Below, piece by piece: positions 32,281 to 45,300 of a stretch of 64,000 bases of DNA (within the stretch, counting starts at the first letter, position 1; every line of letters starts with the position of its first letter). The notes under the pieces are model-generated. The model did not search any database, was not told the DNA's origin, and worked only from the letters and a program-made list of their open reading frames with translations. The position numbers and the translations under genes are program-made. The stretch is from Calliopum simillimum (Eukaryota > Arthropoda > Insecta > Diptera > Lauxaniidae). The stretch is taken from the NCBI GenBank assembly GCA_951812925.1, contig OX638368.1, forward strand, positions 160,008,492 to 160,072,491, given 5' to 3'.

Positions 32281-34208
32281 ATATGAATGGGTTTATTTGA
32301 AAGTGGAATAAGTCCAATTCCGGAAAAATTGAGTTTATGGTAGTTATAGCTAGCTATATATGTCCTCTTTTTATATTGAAAATTACAGACTCGTTAGACC
32401 ACGATTACATAAAAAATTACTCAAAAGAACATTTCATGAAAAACATTTTTACAAAAATGATTTTTTTGAAAGTGGAATAAGTCCATTTTTTCATCTACTG
32501 CTATACAGAAGGTTTTGCTTTTAAATCAATTTAAAAATATTGGCAAGCGTTATAAAACCGGTGTTAAGTGTTTACCTCTGTAAATTAATCAAATTTTGTT
32601 ATGCTGTAAAAATTTTTACATCTGTAAAAGAAAATAGTTGAGTTTTTTTGGTCTTAATGGACTTATTCCACTTTCATTTATAATAAATTTAAAAATTTGT
32701 TATACTTTTGTATGACTTATTCCATTTTTACTCACAAAATATTTTGTAAATTAAAGCAAAGGAAAATTAAAACTTAGAAAATTTTTACTTTAAGAACTGT
32801 TGTTGTTTTTTTTCGTTTTTTTTTTTTTGCCCAAGTAGAGCTCTGGAAATCAATTACAACAACAATAACAACAAAAAGTTCTTGTCATACTTACTTTCGG
32901 AGATATAGTCATCAGAAGATCGGGATATATCTTTTATAAAAATTATTATAAGTTGGGAACCCCTGAAAGGATTTCAATAATATTGGTGTCATACGAAAGA
33001 TATAGTAATTTGCTACAAAATTGACTCACATAAAAATTTTAATCCGAGTCGTGGTTTTAGAGATATTGCAAATTTTCAGAAATTATGACCATTTTTTTTT
33101 TTCAAAGCACTATTTTTCCGAAAACTGTATGATTAATGCATAGTTTTAGTAACATATTATAAAAGCTCAATTTATTACCTTTCATTTGACATGTAATTTG
33201 TAATTGATTTTTTGCATTACGTATTTTTTCATAGGAAAACAAAACAGTAAGTTATTGGAAAACATCGAAAGAGTCTAAAGGAACCGGAATTAATCGAAAA
33301 CTATCTAAAAACATCGTTATTGTTGTTTTTATTGCTGTTATTGTTATTTTTGTAGTTGGTATTATTGTTGTTCTTGTAAAATTTTTCAAAATTTCATGGA
33401 AATTTCTTTGGTTCACTTTTTTGTTTTCCTTTAAAAACATATGATAATGCAGGAAATCAGGTACAAATTACATGTCAAATGAAAGCAAATAAATTGGGCT
33501 TTTGTAATATTTTACTAAAACTATGCATTAATCATACAGTTTTTGGAGAAATAGTGGTTTAAAAAAAAAGAAATGGTCAAAATTTCTGAAAATCTGCAAT
33601 ACCTCTAAAACCACGACTCGGATTAAAATTTGTTATAGGTTGATTTTGTAGTAAGTTAACATATCTTTTGTATGACACTAACATTATTAAAATCCTCTTA
33701 GGGGTTCCCAACTTATAATAATTTTTATAAAGATATATCTCAATCTTCCGATGTCTATATCTCCGAAAGTAGGTTCGACAAGAACTTTTTGTTTTTGTTG
33801 TTGTTGTAACTAATTTTCAGAGCCCTACTTGAGCAAAAAGAAACGAAAAGAAACAACAACAGTTTTTGAAGTAAAATTTTTCTAAGTTTTAATTTTCCTT
33901 TGCTTTAATTTACAAAATATTTTGTGAGTAAAAATGGAATAAGTCATACAAAAGTATATCAAATTTTCAAATTTATTATAAATGAAAGTGGAATAAGTCC
34001 ATTCAGACCAAAAAAACTCAGCTATTTTCTATTACACTTGTAAAAATTTTTACAGCATAACAAAATTTGATTAATTTACAGTGGTAAACACTTAACACCG
34101 GTTTTATAACGCTTGCCAATATTTTTAAATTGAGTCGTACGCAAACCCTTTAATATCTCAGTTTATGAAAAAGTGGACTTATTCCACTTTCAAAAAAACC
34201 CATTCATA
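32281..34208. mobile_element. 1.9-kb palindromic element
   Basis: Ends ATATGAATGGGTTT (32281) and AAACCCATTCATAT (to 34208). Arms of about 900 bp mirror each other through CGGAGATATAGTCATC, TTGGGAACCCCT and CATAGTTTTAGTAA. The motif GTGGAATAAGTCC occurs twice in the left arm, with complements in the right. The loop at about 33250-33420 is rich in ATT/TTG trinucleotides. No coding. Confidence 0.75.
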
Positions 34209-35430
34209 TGTTGATCCAAAAGTGTACATTCACGTTTTATATTTTGTATTTTAAAGTTAAGCCACCATTCTTCTTCAGTACTTTCTCAGCTGAACTCCTG
34301 AAACAATCGATTCGTATCGATATTCTAATGGAATTATTAATTATAATTTTCTTTAATTAAAGTATACTAACTCTGGACTATAATAACCAAATAATGAATG
34401 TACAAAATTGTCATTTTAAGTTCCAATGAATAATTATACGGCTTTATTATAATCGATGCTGTTCAGAATAAAACAAAATTTTGAGTCATCTGGATTGATG
34501 GAGACAATTTTCAATGGTTTTTTATTCTTTTTCAGTTCGATTTTTGAAAGGAAATTTAACCACACTATTATTTCCTTTCATTTTGTATGCTTTTACCCCA
34601 GATTTTCAGCATTTTTATGTGCAATTTTACACCTTTCTTACATGTCCAATGTCACATTCAAGCAAATCGCAATGATAAAATTTCATTCGTAGTAAAGTAC
34701 GGCAGAGAGGTACAACACATTCTCTCTTCGCGTTATTTTCATGATACGGATGTAAAAACGAGTTGACGAAGAAGTCATCGAAGATGATGAAGGGTATAAT
34801 GTTCTAATTGAGTGTACTCATTGTTTAAATATTTTTTATTATATCGATAGATTGCTTCACGGGTGCGGCTAAGTTCGCACGCTGCACTAATGTATTTTAA
34901 AATTTTGGTTTAAAAACTACAACTTTTTATTTGCATAAAAATTTTGTTCATTATGTTTTATGAAATAAGAAGTTAATGTGTGCTTAAAAATAAAACAATA
35001 TAAGAAAATAAACATTTCTGAGGAAAACAAAATGAAAGCCATGAAGTACATACATAAATGAAAAGGAATGCTACATCGAATTAGCTTACATAAGTGAAAC
35101 ATAGAGAATATTCTGGAGTTAAACTAACTAGGTACTGAAAATTTTAAATAAATTCAAAATAGGCATGATCAAATTTCAAATGTATAATGAAATTTTTTTT
35201 TGCTTTTGATTTTGAGCGTAACAATATTTCCAAAAATGGATTTCGTTCTTTTTTTTTTTCTTATCAATAAACAATAGTAAATCTTGAATTTAAAAATATT
35301 TATGTATCAATTAAGTAATTTCATAAGCTCTAGAAAAAATAAGTAACATACATTTATAGCATTAATATGTAGGACTGATCGACCAAATCTTATTTTTATT
35401 TAGTCAACTCAACTGATATTTTTCTTCTAT
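34209..35430. other. Gene-free spacer
   Basis: AT-rich, with only short frames that lack motifs on both strands. I see no repeats with clear partners. Confidence 0.4.
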
Positions 35431-35655
35431 TCACCCTTATCATCTAATTCGATTTAAATTGAAACTAAATCGAATCGAGATTTTGCTATCATATATTTTG
35501 ATTTCCAGTATTCGAAAATTTTTCCAATCAAAATCGAATTAGATGATAAGGCTGACACGAATTTGATTGAAAAAATCTGGAAATCAAAATATATGATAGC
35601 AAAATCTCGATTCGATTTAGTTCCAATCGAAATCGAATTAGATGATAAGGGTAAT
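35431..35655. mobile_element. 225-bp MITE with 78-bp arms
   Basis: CACCCTTATCATCTAATTCG through GATTTTGCTATCATATATTT is mirrored at 35576-35655, with TTCGAATAC in the loop. ATCGAATTAGATGATAAGG also occurs in the loop, a partial third arm. Composition resembles the MITE at 25160. Confidence 0.7.
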
Positions 35656-37965
35656 CATGTTTTACGTATCTTTACTCTTATGCCAGATTTACTAAAGTGG
35701 TTTCCTTTTACAAAAGGGTTAAATAAAGAGATGCCAAAAGTATAAAGCAAAGGAAAAGTCAGTAACACGAATGAGCATCACATACATATACTTATGTAAT
35801 TTAAATATTTTTAAAATTTGAAATAGCTCACATACAATCATTTTCGTGAATCTGGCATAAGTAACAGCATGCATTATTTTTTGATTTAAAACAATTTTAA
35901 TTCGTAAATTGTTATCGATAATTTCGATATAAAAATAAACATACGACTTTGAAATTTGTACTTTTAATCAATAATACCGATTACTCAATTGCATATCAAA
36001 TAAACTTTCGTTATAAGACGACGGTAAGCATGCAACTTCATTGCAGTATAAAAAAAAATATCAAATATCATACATATCTGTGGACTTTTGAGAAAACAAC
36101 CTAACTCGAAATTGGCAACTTTTCAGGAGAGCCTAAAAACTGATTAACTACTTTTCAATAAAGTGGCTCCATTTCGTTGATGCAGCGTTGAATCTCCTCT
36201 TTCCATACATTTTTATTAATCTTAAAGTGTCAGCTGTCAAATTATTTTTTCTTTTGGTTCATAACACTTCTCTGGAACAAGAAATCATAGACATGGTGAT
36301 TATACCAATAGAAGCGTATTTAAATTTTATATTTAGGACTAAAATCCTGAAGAATTGTCTTATCTCGACTTAGGTTGTTTTGTCAAAAGTTCACAGACAT
36401 TAAGGTGACCGCAGCTAGTTTGAGGGGAAAAATGCGCTTATTTTTTGCGGGACACCCTGTTTTGCGAACTACTTCTAGAAAATGGTTTTCATGTCGTTAA
36501 GAGTAGGAATAACAGTACGGAACATCGTAAAAAAAACATCGACAAACGAAAACATAGCCATTTCCGTTGTATTTTTGACTGCTGATTTAGAATCCGTCAA
36601 CGGAATTATTCTATTATGTCAGGATTTTAAGACTTTCTAACCTAACATTGGGGAAAAAACACCGTTTTTCATGATAGGCGAAAGTAATTGTCCAATACAC
36701 AATCTGATACCTCCGCTGAGAGTACTAGTCATTTTCTTGAAAATTCTTTGTAACCATATCTGTATCTAGTTTTACCTCTGAAATATCCTGATCTAACAAA
36801 TTGCAAAAATACGGCTTTTGGCTTTGTTTTAGGTTGTATACAGAACGCGCAAAATTGTTTTGCTCTTTTTTACTAACTGAATCATTTAGTACTAACACTT
36901 ATCTTCAAAATTAGCTATGGAGTGTGGCCACCTACGGTTTTTCTTTGCAAAGTTGTAATCTTTTTCAAATAACATCATGAAATTTAAACACACTGATTTA
37001 AGAAATACTTTAGGAATTATATTCAATGGAAATTAATTTTGACCTTAAAACGATATAAAATCATCATTTATTGGACGTTTCTGAACATTAAAAATGTTTT
37101 AACAATGTATATGTATAAGGTTTAATATATATATATATGGTGTAGGTATAATATACAGGGTGTAATCGATAAGGTTACGAAGCTTCTGGGAGGTGATGAA
37201 GGAGGGCTAGACTAAACAAAAATTGCACCTGGGGGGTCTCAAATGTGCCCCTGAGGAGTTATGGGGAACTGATTTTCTGACTTGTTTTACAAAAAAACGT
37301 TATCGATTACACCTTATATACATTTAAACTTTTTTCTTCTTTAGATTACATGATCTTAGTTCTAAAAAAATGCTGACTTTTCGAATACAGGCTTAAGTCA
37401 GGAACCTACTCCGATCGGCTTCAAATTTAATATGTAGACGTTTCTTGTGAACCATCACATTTCAACAGGGTGACTCAAACGATAAAAAACTTTTAGAAAT
37501 AACGGCCACCTTAATATTATATACATTTCATTTTGATTTTTAACTTAATTGAAAAAATACCAAACACAAAAAAGATTTATTCCAAGCAGAAGCTCATTCA
37601 TACTGTCAATTTTAATATTTGCTTCATTTCGACTTCTCATAAGCTTTTTAGAGTGTTGAAACGTGTAGAATATAAAAAATTAGATACATTCCTTGGCCCA
37701 ACGAAAGAGACGTCGTATTTGCGTTAACGTTCAAAAAATGCAGTTTTACAAAGCGACATGTTTACTAGAACTCAATTATTTTCTCTATGGAACACTTCAT
37801 TTAATAATTAATGTAAGAATTTATCAGGTTTTTTTTTAATAAAATTTTACGATAAATCATATATGTATAAATCTTTTTCTTACACTGAGTTAACAATAAA
37901 AGTTTGAATATTTAACTTTTATACCTAAAAAATTCTGCTGATTCGCTTTGCATACTGAGAGTAAG
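35656..37965. other. Gene-free spacer downstream of Su(var)3-7
   Basis: 37159-37313 is a small inverted-end element (GGTGTAATCGATAA and its complement, 155 bp). Otherwise no feature was recognised. Confidence 0.4.
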
Positions 37966-37971
37966 TTTATT
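37966..37971 (-). promoter_or_regulatory. Candidate poly(A) signal of Su(var)3-7
   Basis: Minus-strand AATAAA lies 11 nt past the stop codon. It is close, but it is the nearest canonical hexamer. Confidence 0.35.
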
Positions 37972-37981
37972 TAATCATATT

Positions 37982-39305
37982 TCAAATGTTTGTATTATAT
38001 GTTTGCTTAGGTGTTGATGCTGATGCCGTCGTATTAGACTTTGGAGTAATAGTTGCTCCTCCTTTTAATGGCAACTGTATACGTCTAAAAGTCATTTCAT
38101 TTGGGCTATTAGGAGGTTGCGACGATTTGTTAGTCAATTGATACCGTCGTATTCCATTGTCAATTATTGTAGTTTTTTGTAAATTTTGCGCATACTGCAG
38201 TTGTTGTTGTTGCTGGTATTGTCGCTGCTGTTGCTGATTTTGCTGTTGCTGATTTTGCTGTTGTTGCACTTGTTGAATACGCTGAACGCCACCATTGTCA
38301 TAAGATGTAACGCTTTGTTGCATTTGTTGTGCCGTTCGCTGATAAAGAACTGATGATGGTGATGACGATGGTGGTCCTATCTGTATAAAACCAGATGGCG
38401 TGTTTTTAGGCGGCACTTTTGTATAAGTTATTGTTGTACTTGCTGACTGTTGTGGTATGCATGTAATTGGAGCATCAATTGGTTTTTTATTTATTTGTGT
38501 TACATGATTCATTGGTGCACGTCTCACGTTATTATCGGTAGAAGTGTTAACTTGTATACGACGTTGCACACCACCGCTATTAACATCTATATTATCCGTT
38601 GGACGTTGTTGCTGATGAGACGATGTCATGGGAATAACGCGCAATCCATTATCAATATTTTGTGAAGAAACATATTGAGCTAAAGGAGGAATTGCAGCTA
38701 TTGGCGAAGTACTGTCGTTTTCTAAGCCGTTTGTTGTTGTGCTAGGCACATCTGTTGACACAGCTGGAGAGGAAGTATTACGAAATGATAATGGTGTCGA
38801 TGATTGTGTTGAATTAATTTGAAGGTCAGACATTGAATGACTGCGTTGCAGTGCACGTGTTTCTAAATCTGCTACTAGTTGCATAATTTTAATTTTTCCC
38901 TCAGCAGCTAAATCTGATGGCAGAGTTTTTACACTTTCGCAGACACTATCAAAAAAGAGCTCGAAATTGTTGCGAGGAGCTGTAAGGGGTGGTGCTTTTG
39001 CTGAAGGTGGAGACATTAAAGCCGCAATTGCTGCTGATGTACTTAACAAACTGGTTGGTAATGAAAATAAGTTTCTACGATTAGCGTCATCATTTAAATC
39101 TCGCGATAGCCGTAAAATTTCCAGATGTGCAGTGGTCAATCTTTTGGCACGATCCATTAAATTTGGATTTGACAATCTTTGTCGCTTACGCTTTGGTTCT
39201 GTTAACTCTGAATCATCCGCATCATGAACATTTTTCGATGATCTTGATTTTTCTGAACGTTGAAGCAAACACTCAAGAACGTCATCTTCATCCATTGGTT
39301 CAGAT
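37982..39305 (-). CDS. Su(var)3-7: Su(var)3-7 exon 9: BESS motif and Gln-rich tail
   Basis: Starts after CCCTTAG; one base completes a codon, then SEPMDEDDVLECLLQRSEKS and a PKRKRQRL basic tract (possible nuclear signal). FELFFDSVCESVKTLPSDLA is the BESS motif, a protein-interaction module of fly chromatin factors. The C-terminal third is Ser/Thr- and Gln-rich (QQQQNQQQQNQQQQ). Stop at 37982-37984. Confidence 0.88.
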
Positions 39306-42300
39306 CTAAGGGATAAAATAAAAAAAAAGTAAATTCACAAATAGTTAACTTAGTCTTCGGTACGTTGTGTGAAAACATCGGAAAATTGCGGATAAAAATA
39401 AAGAAAATACGACTAAAAAAAGCATTAATTTCCAATACTATATACGATAGAGCGCCCACAAAATATATGAAATGTGCAAAGTTGAGAATTTGTTTGCTCC
39501 CCGTCTATTTCCTGAAATTAGAGGTCAAAAAAATAAGGTCTCAAAAAAAAATTTGGAATCGGTAGTGGAAAAAACCCAGCCGGTTTTCGATCAAAGGTCG
39601 AAAAATTTACTAAAAAAAGGGAAGTCGCTTTGACTGCCCGTTACTTCAAAACTGTTCATTTTTTCATAATATTTTCAAGACAACTTTGTAGAGCATGACT
39701 AGGTCAACATTATCTTCTTAAAAAATGTTGGTCCAATAATTAAATTTGTTGTTGTTTCGGTACAAAAACTTCAATTTTTTAATAAAATTTTCATTACTTT
39801 TTTTCTATAAATTGGTTTTTTGTAATTTTCAAAGGGCGGAATATTTGTTCTGGAATTCTTATATTACATAGGATTAAATGTTGATTAATTCAACAAAAAA
39901 AAATTATTTAAAAATATTAAGTTTTAAGGTATGGAGCCTGTCTCAATGTTGGAAAAAAAAATACAAGACCATTCTGTAACTCATTTTGAAGAAGAAAAAC
40001 AGTACTAACGCATTTAATAAAACAGACCAATACGATTTTGTGTGTGTTCTACACAACCTCAAAAATCGTGTTTTTGAACATTAGGGGTGAGATATCTCGC
40101 AAACCATAAGAGATACAGGAATTTCGCGTCCAATTTCGAATTCAGCATTAATAACTACATCTTAAATGACTATTTTGGTTATGGTTTGTATCCGTTTTTT
40201 TTTTTTCTTGTAAATACCGTTTTTCGACCTCATTTTAAAAACCATGCCATGAACCGATTTTGAAAACTTTTTTTCTTATTCAGTAAATGCTCAGGTGCAA
40301 TTTCACATCTTTGTGCAGTTCTTGACAACTTGATTGAAATTTTTTCCGGTGCTGCGTGCACGAAATTCGAAATTTTCGATTAACTCTGCTGGAACAGCCT
40401 AAAAACGCACTACAACGAAAATAAATGCTATTTTCGTGTTCAGCAATCCCAAATTAGTTTAGGAAATATGACTACTAAAATGATTCTTACCGAATTAAAA
40501 ATTAAGAAGAAAAAATAAAAAAAAAAACATTTTTTTTCTTTACTTTGAAACGGGCTCCATTTCTTAAAAACTAATAATTTTTAGTAATTTTTCTTTTAAA
40601 TTAATCAACATTTAATTCCCTTTAATATAGGTATTCCAGAACAAATATTCCACCCTTAAAAAATTACAAAAAACCAATTTATAGAAAAAAAAGACATGAA
40701 AATTTTCTTAAAAAATTTAAGTTCTTGTACCGAAACAACAACAAATTTAATTTTTGGACCAAAGTTTTTTAAGAAGATAATGTTAGCCTGACCTGTTCTA
40801 CAAAAGTTGTCTTGAAAATATTTTGAAAAAATTAACAGTTTTGAAGAAACGAGCAGTCAAAGCGAAATCCCTTTTTTTAGTAAATTTTTCGACCTTTGAT
40901 CGAAAACCGGCTGGGTTTTTTCCACTACCGATTCCAAATTTTTTTTTTGAGATCTTATTTTTTTGACCTCTAATTTCAGGAAATGGACGGGGAGCAAGCA
41001 AAATCAGAATTTTGCACATATGGGCGCTCTAATATACGCCTTTTTGCATGGAGAGATTTAGCAAAATGCAAAATATATGCAAAATGAAAAATTATATTTT
41101 TATTAAATTATGTTTTTATTAAGTTTTTTTTTTACATTTCTCCGAACAGCCCTGACACATCTGTTATGAATGAAAAAACTAGTAAGGGTTTTACCTTTGG
41201 CCTGGTCGAAAATTCAACAACCTACACTGCAGCACTTGGAAATTAAAAAAATCATTTTTGGCTCAGAGCTTGCGCTAACTAACCCTAGATTTGTGCGAAA
41301 CTTTGTAGCATTAACGCTTCCACTACAGTATTACGAACATTTTTCTTCTTAAGGGAGGTGCCACGCCTTGTCGTCCGAGTTGGCCCAGAATATGCTTAGA
41401 AATTCCACTAACTATTTCAAGTACACATGCAGCCGTATGTGTACTAGAAATTAAATTTATTTCTCAATAAAAATAAAAACTATCATATCACAATGCCGCA
41501 AAAACCAAATGTGGCTGCGTCGCACTAAACTATGTTCATACAATTAATATCAAGATCCAATCACAAATTCTAGTACTAAAGGAAGGTACCGATTCTTCAC
41601 AGCTGATGTACTGATGTCGATCATAAACGCGACTCGGAAAATCTAATTGGTTATTTCAACAAAAAAAGCAACACTTCCCTTTGACTTTTTTTTTTTTTTT
41701 TGTTATTCGAGTTTAAATGTGCACAAATAACCAGAATTGTTATACAGTCTTTAATATGGGGAAATAAAATGGTGCACCACATTACCCGCATAGTCCACAT
41801 TACACTAACATACTCTATTATATTCTATTTTCATAAAATCAAAATACTAATGAACAAAAACAAAAAAGCTATTTATGATAGTATAAGATCCGGCAGCACT
41901 ATAACTACGCTCATCTGTTTTTTAAACGAAATCTAAATTTTACGTATATTTATGAATGGGGGAATATATTTATATTTATAATCAATGTATTGAAATTTGT
42001 TGAAATTTATTTTATTTTGCCTGCATATCAAAGAGGGACTTAGGCAGTATTGCTATTTAACGACATATATCACGTTGTACGTACTGTTGCTCACAAAAGT
42101 ATTCGGAATTAAAATTTTTTTTAAAGAATCATAAAATTTTTTAATTACGAATTAATTTTTTTTGAATCACTCTTGATAATTATAATTCGTAAGTATCTAG
42201 TTTTATTTATTAAAATAAACTTTCCTAAAATGTAACTTAAAAATGTAAAAAAGAGCTTATAAGCAAAATCCTACTTAAATTCAATACACAAAAGTATTCG

Positions 42301-45300
42301 GAATTCCAAAAAATATGGCAATATCTTAAACACGAAAACAAAGAATAATCCAAAAGTATTGGCGGCACCCTTAATATTCAACTTACAGTTATTTTGGGCT
42401 TGCTCAGTTCTGTTTTGTCAGTTTTTTTGTAAGCTAAAGACTTCGTATTTAAGAAAAAGTAAGATTGGAAGAAAATCAGGAGAAACCACTCCTGAATAAA
42501 AAAAATTGTAACGCGTGAGGAATGAAAAACCCTTTAGGAGATTGCAAGAGGCGTTGTAAGAAGTATTGAGACTATCCACAGCATTACAGAAAGAAAAAAG
42601 CTCCATAATTCACAACGCTTTGGTAGGTTATCGTAACTAGGCATTCGAGACAGGTCGGATATCATACGAAAAACTAAAATTCAACCTCGTACTTTAGCAG
42701 TGGTCATTAATAGAAGCCTCACTCAATATATTTCGCTTATAACCTCTTTTTTACATTTTTAAGTTAAATTTTCGGAAAAATTATTTTAATTAACAAAACT
42801 AGTAGTCCGGGAGCCGGCAATACTAAAAGTGCCGGTCGTCCGGATTTTTTCTGAATGGTTATGAAATTTACCATCGATTAATATTAAGATTGATCAAAAT
42901 CCGCGATGACGGCGAAAATTTAATAATTCAAAAATCATTTAAAAATATTTCTGCCAGGCTACAACCATGCTGACCAAGCTTTTCTTATTCGTCTTAGTGT
43001 AAACTACCATTTTGCATTAAAAATTTCAGAATCCGCGATGACGGCACTTTTTGTATTGCCGGCTCCTCGCCTATAGATACTTACCGAATTATAATTATTA
43101 AGAATGATTCAAAAAAATTAATTCGTAATTCAAAAATTTTATGATTCTTTAAAGAAATTTCAAATTCCGAATACTTTTGTGAGCAACTGTATGTATGTAT
43201 TCTCCTTTAACTCATAGGAGGAGCATAGGGCCAATATGAAACTTCTCCATTTGTCTCGATCTCTTGCCACGACTTTCTCCATTCTTGTGTTTCCTTCTCC
43301 AGTTGATTTTCGGTCTACCACATCGTCAACTGCCTTGTGGATTCCACTCAAGAGCCTGGCTATAGACTTCGCTGTGTGGTCTCCGGAGAGTATGACCAAT
43401 TCATCTCCACTTGCGCAGCTTGACCTCGTTAGCTATAGCCCTCTGATTGCATTTTTGATGTAGCTCGGCATTTGATATAGTGCGAGGCCACAAAACCTTT
43501 AGTATACGCCTTAAGCATTTGTTGACGAGTACTTGCAGCTTGCTCGTTAGTTGTTCAGTAACAAGCCATGTTTCGCACCCATATAACAAAACCGATTTCA
43601 CATTCAAATCAAAAATGCGCACTTTCGTCTTGGTGGATATAACGAAAGAAGACCATATTTTGTTCAGTTGAGCAAACGCGCCTTTCGCTTTTGCTATTCT
43701 TAAGTTGATATGCTCTTTTGCTCCATCATCCATGGAGATAATGCTGCCTAAATACGTGAAGCTATCAACGTTATCGATGTCATCACTGCCAGCTCTAAAC
43801 GTGATATCATTCCTGTTTGTGTTCAGCTTCATGCTTTTAGTCTTGGATACGTTGATTTTTAGGCCGGCCTTTTGTGATTCCAAGACAAGGTCATAAATTT
43901 TGTTTTCATATCTGAGTGTTTGGACGATGTTCGGTAAGGTCCCATCGGATACCTCTTTTGGCTTTATTAATAGCTTTATCTAAGATATCGTCAAGAACGA
44001 TAAGGAAGAGAGATGGTGATAGTAAACAGCCCTGCCGAACGCCGGAATTAGTGGTGAATGTCGGTGCACGTACTAAATTTATGGCCTTTGCGGCAATACC
44101 TCTTCGCTGCAGTGGAACCTAAATGTTTTCTCGGAAGACATTGTCGAAAGCAGTGCTGTAGTCTACGAAGACAAGTTAAAGCGCAGCACGCCACTCGCAT
44201 AATTGTTCGACAATTATTCTGAGGATGTTGATTTGATCCACGCATGAACGGTTTGGCCGGAATCCTGCTTGTTGCCTTCGGGTGGCCGAATCATGTTTTT
44301 CGCTTACCCTGTTTAGAAGCACTTTTGTCAGTACTTTTGATGGTGCTGAGAGCAAAGTTATTCCTCTATAATTTCGGCTCTCGCTTAAGTCACCTTTTTT
44401 CAGCAATTTGACTAGCATTCCATGTAGCCAATCTTCTGGCAAACGCTCTTCGCTCCATATTCTGGAAATCGGAGGATGAAGAATCTTAGCTGATGTAATG
44501 GGGCATGTTTTTAGCAGTTCAGCTGATATTTGATCTATGCCGGCGGCCTTGTTGTTTTTCATGCTTTGGATAGCTTTCACCATTTCATCGGTTGTAGGTT
44601 GTGTTTGTATTCGACTACTACTGCGAATCACTGCGTCAGTTGTAGTTGGTGATTCTGGTTGCGGGGTGTGGTAGACGTGGGATTCAGTATATCACAAAAA
44701 TACTCTTTCCATCTCTTAAGCTGGTCGTCCGAGGATGTTGAGATTTTTGTCTTTGATAGGGCGTTTCTGTTGGTGTTTTGTGCCAGATAGACTACGCGTG
44801 ATATCGTAAAACTGCCTAAGATTCTTGTTTTGTCTTGTCTGCACGATTGCCTGGCTTTTTATTGAGAAAGTTAAAGACTTATTCGGCGTCGTTCTTTTGC
44901 GCTCTAGTTTTAGCGTCGTCTCGCAGTTTTTTCGTGCTTCTTCTTTTTTCAACAAGACACCACGTTTGCTTGCTCATCCAGTGCTTCTTGTTCGAGGGTC
45001 GGAACCCAAGTATTTTTGCACTGGAGTTTACGAAAGCAGCCTTAGCGGCACTCCATGATGTTTCAATGCTTTCATTACAATCAATCGATGTTTTAAGATC
45101 TTCAATGAAGGCCCTGCGGATCTCGTCGTTCTTAAGCTTAAGCACGTTGAATTTTTTGCCACAGAGTGTTCACTGGGACTTTTAATAGCGACTAATTTTA
45201 GTCGAATTACCGCGATGAGAAAATGGTGATCGAAGCTGATATCAGCGGCCCTCTTTATTCGTATGTCCAGAAGACTCCCTCTCCATTTTCTGCTAATGCA

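Noticed and set aside
38450..39309. Plus-strand frames opposite Su(var)3-7 exon 9
   Set aside because: Antisense shadows; no motif, no start context.
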